Source: Chloroflexota bacterium (GTDB lineage Bacteria > Chloroflexota > Dormibacteria > Dormibacterales > Dormibacteraceae). Taken from it: a stretch of 36,734 nt of DNA. Under the pieces are notes generated by a model that did no database searches, had not been told where the DNA came from, and saw only the letters and a program-made list of their open reading frames with translations. The stretch lies in NCBI GenBank assembly GCA_005880175.1, contig VBJR01000231.1:1-36734 (forward strand). Direction: 5' to 3'. Below, piece by piece: positions 1-6,419 of the stretch (the first letter of the stretch is position 1; each line of letters begins with the position of its first letter). A program made the position numbers and the translations under genes.

Positions 1-1415
1 ACCGGGCGACGTTCATCGTCGAGACGGACGAGGGGACGTTCCGCCGGGCCGGCATCGACGGCTTCGGCGAGGCCGAGACGATCGCCTACTGCGAGCGGCT
101 GTTCCGCGGCCACCTGGACGGCCACCGCCTGCTCGCCAACCGCTCGAGCTGGCAGCGGTTCCGGACGGTGCGCTGCGCCTCGTGGCACCACGGCCGGGTC
201 GTGCTGCTCGGCGACGCCGCCCACACGGCGCACTTCTCGGTCGGCTCGGGGACGAAGATGGCGATGGAGGACGGGCTCGCGCTCAGCCAGGCGCTGGACC
301 GCTTCCCGGGCGACGTGGAGGCGGCCCTGGTCGCGTACGAGGACGAGCGGCGGCCGCGCGTCGAGCACATCCAGGCGATGGCGGGGACCAGCTTCGACTG
401 GTGGGCCGGCTTCCGGCGCTGGACCGCGTGGCCACCGGAGCGGTTCAGCTTCCACTTCCTGACCCGCAGCCAGTTCCGCTACGACACGCTGGCGACGCGG
501 GACCCGGGGTACGTGGCCGCCGTGGAGGGCGCGGCGGACCTCGACGTGCGCGAGCGGCTGATCGCGGTCGAGCCGGCGGGGGGCGACCTCGACGAGCTGG
601 CGCGCCTGGCCGGCGGCCACCCGCTGGCGCTCACCCGGCTGCTGCCCGTCTCGGAGGACGGCCGGGTGAGCGTGGAGGACGGGCGGCTGGAGGACTACGC
701 CGGCCTGGCCCGGCGGCTGCCGCTGGGCGCCCAGCTCGGCCACGCGGGGCCGCGCGGCGCCTGCCGGCCGCGCCGGCTGGGCCTCGACCGGCCGCTGCCC
801 GCCGGGGAGGCGTGGCCGCTCCTGGCCGCCTCGGCGCTGCCGTACGGGCCGGGCTCGGCGATCGCGCGGGCGATGGACGCGGCCGAGATGGAGCGCGTCC
901 GCGAGGACTTCGCCTCGGCCGCCCGGCGGGCCTCCGAGCTCGGGTTCCGGTTCCTCCAGCTCCACTTCGGCCACGGCTACCTCCTGGCCACGTTCCTGTC
1001 GCCGCTGACCAACCACCGCGCCGACGCGTACGGCGGCCCGCTCGCCAACCGGATGCGGTTCCCGCTGGCCGTGCTCGACGCCGCCCGGGCCGCGTTCACC
1101 GGGGAGCTGGCCGTGGCGATCTCGGTCTGCGACTGGCAGGCGGGCGGCCTGTCGGAGGCCGACGCGCTCGCCGCCGCCCGGCTGCTCCGGGACCACGGGG
1201 CGGACTTCGTGATGGCGCTCGGCGGCCAGACCACGCCCCGCGCCGTCCCGCCCTACGGCCGCTGCTTCCAGGCGGTGCTGGCGGGGAAGGTCGAGACCGA
1301 GGCCGGGGTGCCGGCCATCGCGGCCGGCGGGGTGGGCGGCCTGGAGGACGCCCGCACCATCCTGCTGGCCGGGCGCGCCTCGCGCTGCCTGCTCGACGCG
1401 GTCCGGCCGGCCTGA
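1..1415 (+). CDS. FAD-dependent monooxygenase fused to old-yellow-enzyme-like domain (5' partial)
   Basis: The gene is open from the window edge, so its start is missing. The first part is the C-terminal half of a flavoprotein hydroxylase: the GDAAHTAHFSVGSG stretch is the FAD ribityl-binding motif, followed by MEDGLALSQAL. The second part, from about base 720, matches the old yellow enzyme barrel (QLGHAGPRG, HGYLLATFLSPLTNHR, DAYGGPLANR, then a GQTTP segment and an AAGGVGG glycine loop). This order is that of bifunctional salicylyl-CoA 5-hydroxylase / 2-aminobenzoyl-CoA monooxygenase-reductase, which hydroxylate an aromatic CoA thioester. The barrel looks shortened: its usual N-terminal strand and FMN-contacting segment (roughly 100 residues) are replaced by a short unfamiliar stretch, and it stops soon after the phosphate-binding loop. 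The stop overlaps the next ATG by one base (TGATG), indicating an operon. The family is clear, the substrate is not. Confidence 0.75.
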   Translation, partial: RATFIVETDEGTFRRAGIDGFGEAETIAYCERLFRGHLDGHRLLANRSSWQRFRTVRCASWHHGRVVLLGDAAHTAHFSVGSGTKMAMEDGLALSQALDRFPGDVEAALVAYEDERRPRVEHIQAMAGTSFDWWAGFRRWTAWPPERFSFHFLTRSQFRYDTLATRDPGYVAAVEGAADLDVRERLIAVEPAGGDLDELARLAGGHPLALTRLLPVSEDGRVSVEDGRLEDYAGLARRLPLGAQLGHAGPRGACRPRRLGLDRPLPAGEAWPLLAASALPYGPGSAIARAMDAAEMERVREDFASAARRASELGFRFLQLHFGHGYLLATFLSPLTNHRADAYGGPLANRMRFPLAVLDAARAAFTGELAVAISVCDWQAGGLSEADALAAARLLRDHGADFVMALGGQTTPRAVPPYGRCFQAVLAGKVETEAGVPAIAAGGVGGLEDARTILLAGRASRCLLDAVRPA

Positions 1416-2233
1416 TGCGGATCGGCGTCGGCCTCCCGACGGCCATCGCCGGCGCGCCCGCCACGCTGACGCCCGCGTGGGCCCGGCGCGCCGAGGCGGC
1501 CGGCTTCGCCTCGCTCGGGGTCCACGACCGGCTCGCGTACGACAGCCTGGAGGCGCTGACCGCGCTGGCGGCGGCCGCCGCCGTCACCGGGCGGGTGCGG
1601 CTGGCGGCGCTGCTGGTCGTGGGGCCGCTGCGCGGCGGCGCGGCCGTGCTGGCCCGGCAGGCGGCCACCGTCGCCGCGCTGGCCGGGAGCCGGCTGACGC
1701 TGGGGCTTGGCGCGGGTCCCCGCCGCGACGACTACGAGGCGGCGGGCCTGCCGTTCGCCAGGCGGGGCCGGCTGCTCGACGCACAGCTGGCCGGACTGCT
1801 CGACCGCCTCCCGGACGGGGTGGAGGTCGTGGTCGGCGGGGCGGCCGACGCGGCGCTGGCGCGCACGGCCCGGTACGCGGCCGGCTACTGTCACGGCGGC
1901 GGCTCGCCGCGGGCGTTCCGGGCGGCGGCGGAGCGGGTCCTGGCCGCGTGGAGCGATGCCGGCCGGCCGGGCCGGCCGCGGCTGTGGGGGCTGGGCTACT
2001 TCGCGCTCGGGCCGGGCGCCGCGGAGGCCGGCCGGCGCGACCTGGGCCACTACTACGCGTTCACGGGGGCGGCGGCGGGCCGGATCCAGGCGGGGCTGCT
2101 GGCCACGCCGGAGGCGGTCGCGGCGTACTGCGCCGGCTACGCGGAGGCCGGCTGCGACGAGCTGGTGCTGTTCCCGACCGTGGCCGGCCTGGACCAGGTG
2201 GACCGCCTGGCCGAGTCCGTCGCCCGGCTCTGA
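1415..2233 (+). CDS. Luciferase-like (LLM class) F420/FMN-dependent oxidoreductase
   Basis: 272 residues. The N-terminus (MRIGVGLPT), the WARRAEAAGFASLGVHDR segment, the inner-barrel LTLGLGAGPRRDDYEAAG motif and the C-terminal CDELVLFPT strand are typical of bacterial luciferase-like TIM-barrel enzymes that use F420 or FMN. It is slightly shorter than the usual 290-340 residues. The ATG overlaps the stop of the upstream flavoprotein fusion, so both are probably translated together, which suggests a shared redox or aromatic/lipid degradation pathway. The cofactor cannot be fixed from sequence alone; F420 is plausible for this kind of organism. Confidence 0.8.
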   Translation: MRIGVGLPTAIAGAPATLTPAWARRAEAAGFASLGVHDRLAYDSLEALTALAAAAAVTGRVRLAALLVVGPLRGGAAVLARQAATVAALAGSRLTLGLGAGPRRDDYEAAGLPFARRGRLLDAQLAGLLDRLPDGVEVVVGGAADAALARTARYAAGYCHGGGSPRAFRAAAERVLAAWSDAGRPGRPRLWGLGYFALGPGAAEAGRRDLGHYYAFTGAAAGRIQAGLLATPEAVAAYCAGYAEAGCDELVLFPTVAGLDQVDRLAESVARL

Positions 2234-2259
2234 GGCCGATCGGTCACCATGTCCGCACC

Positions 2260-2964
2260 GTGGAGCAGCATCCCTTCCTGCGCGCCCAGTGGCGGCACCT
2301 GGCGATGGTCAACTACGAGGTCGATCCGGAGCTGCTGCGGCCGCTGGTGCCGGCCGGCACCGAGCTGGACCGCTTCGGCGGCCGCTGCTTCGTCAGCCTG
2401 GTCGGCTTCCTCTTCCTCGACGTGCGCGTGATGGGATGGCGGGTGCCGTTCCACGCGCGGTTCGAGGAGGTCAACCTGCGCTTCTACGTCAGCCGCGACG
2501 CGGACGGGGAGCGGCGCCGCGCGGTGACGTTCGTCCGTGAGCTGGTGCCGCTGCCGACGGTCGCGCTGGCGGCCCGCCTGCGCTACGGCGAGCGGTACAG
2601 CAGCGTCCCCATGCGCCACCGGGTGGAGGCGGCGGCGGTCGCGTACGAGTGGCGGTACGGCGGCCGCTGGCAGGGGATCGAGGTGGCGCCCGAGCCGGCG
2701 GCGGAGCTGCCGGAGCCGGAATCGGAGCAGGAGTTCATCACCGAGCACTACTGGGGCTACGCCAAGACGGGCCGGGGCACGGTGGAGTACGAGGTGGTGC
2801 ACCCGCGCTGGAACGTGAGCCGGGCCGAGCCGAGGGTGGACTGCGACGCCGAGCGCCTGTACGGCCCGGGCTTCGCCGCGGCGCTGGCGGCGGCGCCGAC
2901 GTCGGCGTTCCTGGCCGACGGGTCGCCGGTGGCGGTGATGCCGGGCCGCCTGGTCGGCGGCTAG
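2260..2964 (+). CDS. DUF2071 (YqjF-like) family protein
   Basis: 234 residues from a GTG start; the family's conserved N-terminal segment begins immediately (EQHPFLRAQWRHLAMVNYEV). Further hallmarks are LLRPLVPAGTELD, FVSLVGFLFLDVRV, EEVNLRFYVSR and VTFVRELVPLP. DUF2071 proteins adopt an acetoacetate-decarboxylase-like fold; their biochemical role is unknown. The gene lies 26 bp after the luciferase-like gene and is likely the last gene of that operon. There is no good ribosome-binding site, and no other start in this frame fits the family better. Confidence 0.8.
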   Translation: MEQHPFLRAQWRHLAMVNYEVDPELLRPLVPAGTELDRFGGRCFVSLVGFLFLDVRVMGWRVPFHARFEEVNLRFYVSRDADGERRRAVTFVRELVPLPTVALAARLRYGERYSSVPMRHRVEAAAVAYEWRYGGRWQGIEVAPEPAAELPEPESEQEFITEHYWGYAKTGRGTVEYEVVHPRWNVSRAEPRVDCDAERLYGPGFAAALAAAPTSAFLADGSPVAVMPGRLVGG

Positions 2965-3189
2965 GCCAGCTGCTGACCATCGGGGCAGCCCTGGAGACCG
3001 GCGCGATGAAGGCCCGTCAGAGGCAGCTGACCGGCCGCGACGCCGCCCGCCGCGTGCTTCCAGGCTCCGCCCCCATAGCCCGTCCCGGCTTGCCATGAGG
3101 AGGAGGTGGCTGACACCGCGGCCACCCAGCACCCGCTCGCAGAGCTCGCGGGCGCCGGGACCCGGGCCGCTGGCGTCGGGATGCAGGCC

Positions 3190-3227
3190 GGGGAGAGGTT
3201 GAAGTGTCGGAACTTCAACGTCTCCCC
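3190..3227. repeat. 38-bp near-perfect palindrome inside the spacer
   Basis: GGGGAGA (3190-3196) and GTTGAAGT (3198-3205) pair with ACTTCAAC (3212-3219) and TCTCCCC (3221-3227) around a 6-nt centre, with a single G/G mismatch. A diverged, inverted copy of the same unit lies at about 3233-3270. There is no T-run, so a simple intrinsic terminator is unlikely. Confidence 0.75.
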
Positions 3228-3348
3228 ACCTCTGGAGGCGTGCAAGTATCGACACTTCAACCCTTCCCTCCTCGGGGGGTGGCAGCGTCCTGCCTATCTC
3301 ATGGCAAGCCTGGAAGCACGGCGCGGGCGGAGCCCAGGCCCGTCTACT

Positions 3349-3372
3349 GCCCCGCTTGCGGGCAAGCGGGGC
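3349..3372 (-). terminator. Possible terminator hairpin of the XRE-TPR gene
   Basis: A perfect 11-bp stem (GCCCCGCTTGC / GCAAGCGGGGC) separated by 2 nt lies 24 bp beyond the stop codon of the minus-strand regulator. It lacks a U-tract, so termination is only a possibility; it also forms part of the inverted-repeat region. Confidence 0.4.
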
Positions 3373-3395
3373 CATCGCCCGGCGTCGCGGCCAGG

Positions 3396-4691
3396 CTAGG
3401 CGCTGACGGTCCGGGAGCGGCGCCGCGCCTCGCGGCGCTCCGCCAGCACGCGCTCGTACGCCTGCATGACCTCGCCGACGCGCTCCTCCATGCCCGCCTC
3501 CTGGAGCATGCCGAACGCGCGCTGGAAGGCCGAGTCGGCCAGGTCGTGGTCCGCCCGGGCGCCGTACAGCTCGCCGAGCTGCCGGTAGCCGGTCGCGGCC
3601 GTCAGCATCTCGCCGTGCGACAGCGCGCAGTCGATCGCCTCGATCACGAAGTCGAGCGCCTGGTCGAACCGCCGCTGCCGCTGGCGCAGCTCGCCGAGCG
3701 TCAGCAGCGTGTGGCTCTGCAGGCGCTCGATCCCGGCCGCGGCGTAGTGGTCCAGCGCGTCGCGCAGGAACTGCTCGGCCCGCTCCAGCTCGCCCTCGTG
3801 CATCAGGACCAGGCCCATGTCGGCCTCGGCGCGCGGCCGGTCCATCCGCATCGGCGCCGGCGCGATCCGCTGCTCGGCCTCGTAGAGCGTGAGCGCCTTG
3901 AACAGCAGCTCGCGGGCCGTGCGGAGGTCGCGCAGGCCGTGGTGGCACATCGCCATGCCGTGGTAGACGCGGGCGATGCGCGTCAGCTCCCGCACCCCGC
4001 CCTCGACCTCCAGGGCCTCCTCGTAGTAGTCGCGGCCGCGCTCGTAGTCGCGGCGGACGTAGCAGATGGTGCCCAGGTGCTCCAGGATCCGCGCCTCGGT
4101 CTCCGGCCGGCGCGGCTCCAGCGTGCGGTACCGGCGCAGGGCGCGCCGCCCGACCCGCAGCGCCTTCGGGTCCTCCTGCATGTTGAGGGCGATCGCCTCC
4201 CAGTCCATCGACTCGGCGGCCCACCAGTGGTTGCGCAGCGCCTCGAACCGGTCCCGCGCCTCGCGCAGGTGCACCACCGCCTCGACGGGCTCGGCCAGCG
4301 CGTACAGCGCCCGGCCCGCGTAGTGGTGCGCGAACGCGGTGCGCTCGGGCGTGCCGCCCAGGGCGATCAGACGGCGGGCCTGGTCGCGGACGGCGACGTG
4401 GTCCTGGAGCTCGGTGAGCCGCTCCAGGTCGCCGATCACGCGCTGGTCGGAGTCCGGGCCCGGGGGCGGCAGCAGCGCCGCCTCGGGCACGCCGAGCCGC
4501 GACGCGATCAGGCTCAGGCTGCGCGCGGTCGGCCGGACCTTGCCGGACTCGATCAGGTGCACCGCCTGCCGCGTGAGCTCGCGCCCGGCCACGTCGGCCA
4601 GGCTCATGCCGGCGTCCAGCCGCGCCCGTCGCAAAACGACCGTGTCGATCTCGATTCCAGAGCGGGGGCCGCGTGGCTGCCGAATCACCAC
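3396..4691 (-). CDS. XRE-family helix-turn-helix / TPR-repeat regulator (RRNPP-like)
   Basis: 431 residues from GTG. Residues about 14-75 form an XRE-type HTH (VVLRRARLDAGMSLADVAG, then RQAVHLIESGKVRPT). The rest, about 95-415, is a run of helical TPR repeats (for example HYAGRALYALAEPVEAVVHLREA, LGTICYVRRDYERGRDYYEEAL, GLVLMHEGELERAEQFLRDAL, LGELRQRQRRFDQALDFV). HTH plus C-terminal TPR is the architecture of PlcR/Rgg/AimR-type receptors, which bind a short exported and re-imported peptide and then change DNA binding. Two very small peptide ORFs lie just upstream on the same strand (4749-4850 and 4883-4912), the arrangement expected for receptor and signal. The phospholipase-D-family gene is divergent. 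TPR regulators without a peptide partner also exist, so peptide sensing is inference. Confidence 0.85.
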   Translation of the reverse strand: MVIRQPRGPRSGIEIDTVVLRRARLDAGMSLADVAGRELTRQAVHLIESGKVRPTARSLSLIASRLGVPEAALLPPPGPDSDQRVIGDLERLTELQDHVAVRDQARRLIALGGTPERTAFAHHYAGRALYALAEPVEAVVHLREARDRFEALRNHWWAAESMDWEAIALNMQEDPKALRVGRRALRRYRTLEPRRPETEARILEHLGTICYVRRDYERGRDYYEEALEVEGGVRELTRIARVYHGMAMCHHGLRDLRTARELLFKALTLYEAEQRIAPAPMRMDRPRAEADMGLVLMHEGELERAEQFLRDALDHYAAAGIERLQSHTLLTLGELRQRQRRFDQALDFVIEAIDCALSHGEMLTAATGYRQLGELYGARADHDLADSAFQRAFGMLQEAGMEERVGEVMQAYERVLAERREARRRSRTVSA

Positions 4692-4748
4692 GAGAAAGCA
4701 CTCTACACGTTGGTGCGGCGAATGCCACGCGGCCAGGATCGCTCCGGT

Positions 4749-4850
4749 CTAGCCCGGGCCCGTCCCGTCAGCCCCCGCCGCCAGCGCCAGGCAGATCAGC
4801 GCGGACAGGGACACTAACGTGGTCAGGCCGATGGACATGTACTTGCGCAC
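4749..4850 (-). CDS. 33-residue pre-pro-peptide (candidate signal peptide for the TPR regulator)
   Basis: GTG start with a strong ribosome-binding site (AGGAGGAG about 5 nt upstream, 4853-4860). The product begins MRKYMS, continues as an uncharged hydrophobic stretch at residues 7-25 ending LALAA, and finishes with the short polar tail GADGTGPG. A positively charged N-terminus, a membrane-crossing core with a signal-peptidase-like small-residue site and a 7-9 residue C-terminal tail are the features of Phr/PapR/AimP-type pro-peptides. It ends 57 bp before the XRE-TPR regulator on the same strand. Alternatively it is a small membrane peptide or a regulatory leader ORF. Confidence 0.6.
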   Translation of the reverse strand: MRKYMSIGLTTLVSLSALICLALAAGADGTGPG

Positions 4851-4882
4851 GTGACTCCTCCTCAGGTTTGACACCGGTGGGC

Positions 4883-4912
4883 TCAGGATTGGGCCCATTT
4901 CGTAATGGCCAT
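4883..4912 (-). CDS. Nine-residue mini-ORF MAITKWAQS
   Basis: ATG start preceded by a perfect AAGGAGG (4922-4928) with 9-nt spacing, among the best ribosome-binding sites in this window where many genes have none. The frame closes after nine codons (TGA at 4883-4885), 32 bp before the 33-residue peptide ORF. It could be a translated leader that sets expression of the peptide and regulator, or a directly encoded short signal. Chance cannot be excluded for so short a frame. Confidence 0.45.
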   Translation of the reverse strand: MAITKWAQS

Positions 4913-4976
4913 GATCTTCCGCCTCCTTGTCGATCAGGAGCCGTACGAATGGCCCAAGACTTGACTACAGCTTGAC
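4888..4976. promoter_or_regulatory. Divergent regulatory region with repeated candidate operators
   Basis: Between the peptide/regulator genes and the phospholipase-D gene lie ATTGGGCCCATT (4888-4899), AATGGCCAT (4904-4912) and AATGGCCCAAG (4948-4958). These are related half-sites, the third being the first inverted with one base less. A direct repeat of CTTGAC at 4960-4965 and 4971-4976 is spaced exactly 11 bp, one helical turn. They are candidate binding sites for the adjacent regulator; no binding evidence is available. Confidence 0.4.
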
Positions 4977-4991
4977 GACACGCAGTTCCCC

Positions 4992-4997
4992 TACCCT
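4992..4997 (+). promoter_or_regulatory. -10 box for leaderless phospholipase-D gene
   Basis: TACCCT lies 6 nt before the ATG at 5004, so the transcript should start at or next to the start codon. TTGACG at 4972-4977 could act as a -35 with a short spacer. Confidence 0.5.
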
Positions 4998-5003
4998 GCG
5001 CGG

Positions 5004-6056
5004 ATGGTGCTGGGCGTCACGTTCCTCACGGATGGCGGTCAGTCGGCGGCCGCCGTCGCCGAGCTGCTCGCCGGACACCTGTGCCGGGCCCGGCGGACGC
5101 TCGACATCGCGATCTACGACCTGAAGCTGGACACGGCGCCCGGCGACCTGGTGCGCCAGGCCGTCCACGAGGCCCGGGCGCGCGGGGTCGCGGTCCGCCT
5201 CGTCTTCAACCAGGAACGCCGGCGTGCCCGTCCACTGCCGCCTCCCGGCTTCGTGGACTACGACTACCTGCACAGCCTGCGGGTCGCCAGCCGGGCCGTG
5301 CCGGGGGCGCCCGACCTGATGCACCACAAGTACGCCGTCATCGACGCGGGCACGTCGGAGGCGTCGGTGTGGACCGGGTCCACCAACTGGACGAACGACA
5401 GCTGGACCCGCGAGGAGAACGTCATCCTGCGGCTGGCCGACCCCGGAGTCGCCGGCATGTACCGCGCGGACTTCGAGGAGCTCTGGGCGACGCGCTCGGT
5501 GCGCCGGTCCGGGCACCAGCCGGCGACGTGGTTCCAGCCGGAGCCCGGGCTGCGCGTGCGTGCCTACTTCACGCCGGCGCGGGCGCCCAAGCTGGTCCAC
5601 GAGATCGCGCAGCGGATCGCCACGGCGGGCCGGCGGCTGCGCGTGTGCTCGCCGGTCGTCACGTCGGGCCCGATCCTCGGCAGCCTGGCGGAGGCGCTGG
5701 GCCGGCCCGGTCTCGACCTCGCCGGCTGCTGCGACGGGACGCAGATGGACGAGGTGATGTGGCAGTGGGCGCGGCGCGCGGAGTCGAGCTGGAAGCGGGC
5801 CGCGTGGGAGACGGTGCGGGCCGGGATGCGGTGGGGGGCGAAGCGGTCCACGCCGTACAGCGCGGGCTCGGTGCACGACTTCATGCACGCGAAGTGCCTG
5901 GTCGCGGACGACACGGTGTTCGTGGGCAGCTTCAACTTCTCGCACAGCGGCGAGGACAACGCGGAGAACGTGCTGGAGATCGAGAGCCCGGCGCTGGCGG
6001 ACCAGTTCACGGCGTACGTGGACGAGCTGGCGGCGCGCTACGGCGGGGAGGTGTGA
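5004..6056 (+). CDS. Phospholipase D-like (HKD) family protein
   Basis: 350 residues with two HKD catalytic motifs. The first is at about residues 108-128 (HHKYAVID, then WTGSTNWT); the second is at about 293-310 (HAKCLVADDTVFVGSFNFS). Each contributes the His-Lys pair and the following Gly-Ser/Asn, forming the usual two-lobed active site that works through a phosphohistidine intermediate on phosphodiester bonds. No signal peptide is visible, so the enzyme is probably cytoplasmic. The family includes phospholipases, cardiolipin-synthase-like enzymes and nucleases, and the substrate cannot be told from sequence. It is transcribed divergently from the peptide/TPR-regulator locus and shares its intergenic region, making it a natural candidate target of that regulator. 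Confidence 0.85.
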   Translation: MVLGVTFLTDGGQSAAAVAELLAGHLCRARRTLDIAIYDLKLDTAPGDLVRQAVHEARARGVAVRLVFNQERRRARPLPPPGFVDYDYLHSLRVASRAVPGAPDLMHHKYAVIDAGTSEASVWTGSTNWTNDSWTREENVILRLADPGVAGMYRADFEELWATRSVRRSGHQPATWFQPEPGLRVRAYFTPARAPKLVHEIAQRIATAGRRLRVCSPVVTSGPILGSLAEALGRPGLDLAGCCDGTQMDEVMWQWARRAESSWKRAAWETVRAGMRWGAKRSTPYSAGSVHDFMHAKCLVADDTVFVGSFNFSHSGEDNAENVLEIESPALADQFTAYVDELAARYGGEV

Positions 6057-6140
6057 CTCACACCGAGCGCAGCCGCGCCGGGCGCGAGGCGCCTGCGGCG
6101 CGTCCTGTCCCACCAGCCCGCCCTGTGCGATGGTCATGCG

Positions 6141-6359
6141 ATGGAGCGCACAGATCGGCACCCGGACCCGGATCACGCCACACAGGCAAGTCCCTGCGGG
6201 CCCACGCTCACCGACGCCGATCGGGTGCGCCTGCGGCGCCGGCTCGCGGACCGGATCCGCAGCGGCGACATCCCGGTCGATCCCGACGCCGTAGACGAGT
6301 TGGACCGGTTCGGCTGGGCGCGGCCCCTGCCGGATCGGGTGGAGGGCGGCTCCCTCTAG
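6141..6359 (+). CDS. Small hypothetical protein, weakly FlgM-like
   Basis: 72 residues, highly charged. The segment RLADRIRSGDIPVDPDAVDEL resembles the C-terminal anti-sigma-28 helix of FlgM (pattern IR..I..G.Y.VDP.AV...L), but the sequence is short and no flagellar gene is nearby, so this may be coincidence. There is no clear ribosome-binding site. It ends 15 bp before a perfect palindrome and could be cotranscribed with the phospholipase-D gene 84 bp upstream. No function is assigned. Confidence 0.45.
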   Translation: MERTDRHPDPDHATQASPCGPTLTDADRVRLRRRLADRIRSGDIPVDPDAVDELDRFGWARPLPDRVEGGSL

Positions 6360-6374
6360 GAATTTGCGTGGTTT

Positions 6375-6397
6375 CCGTCACGCGGGCCGCGTGACGG
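6375..6397. promoter_or_regulatory. Perfect 23-bp palindrome (operator or terminator)
   Basis: CCGTCACGCGG (6375-6385) and CCGCGTGACGG (6387-6397) are exact inverted repeats around a single G. It covers the -35 position of the next gene (its TAGACT -10 box is at 6405-6410), which favours a repressor operator, but it also lies 15 bp after a stop codon and could act as a U-less terminator. Confidence 0.55.
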
Positions 6398-6404
6398 GCC
6401 GGCG

Positions 6405-6410
6405 TAGACT
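6405..6410 (+). promoter_or_regulatory. -10 box of the BRCT-SCO1-TlpA gene
   Basis: TAGACT lies 9 nt before the proposed CTG start at 6420. The same hexamer precedes ctaB at 7701-7706. Confidence 0.45.
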
Positions 6411-6419
6411 CGGCTCGTT

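Larger units (their letters stand above)
2965..3395. repeat. Gene-free spacer built of nested inverted repeats
   Basis: No credible gene is present. Outer arms: GGCCGCGACGCC at 3033-3044 is inverted at 3381-3392; CGTGCTTCCAGGCT at 3053-3066 is inverted at 3307-3320; GGCTTGCCATGAG at 3087-3099 is inverted at 3298-3310. Inner arms: GTTGAAGTGTCG at 3198-3209 is inverted at 3250-3261. The layout suggests a non-coding palindromic mobile or structured element (MITE-like) between two convergent genes. No transposase or target-site duplication was recognised, so mobility is inference. Confidence 0.6.

Noticed and set aside
2961..3399. Two opposite ~100-codon frames in the inverted-repeat spacer
   Set aside because: They follow the repeat structure (similar short peptides on both strands) and show no family, ribosome-binding site or codon bias.
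2137..4728. Very long minus-strand open frame (about 860 codons)
   Set aside because: It is antisense to the DUF2071 gene and out of frame with the regulator; composition is Arg/Pro/Ala-rich with no domain, as expected for GC-rich shadow frames.
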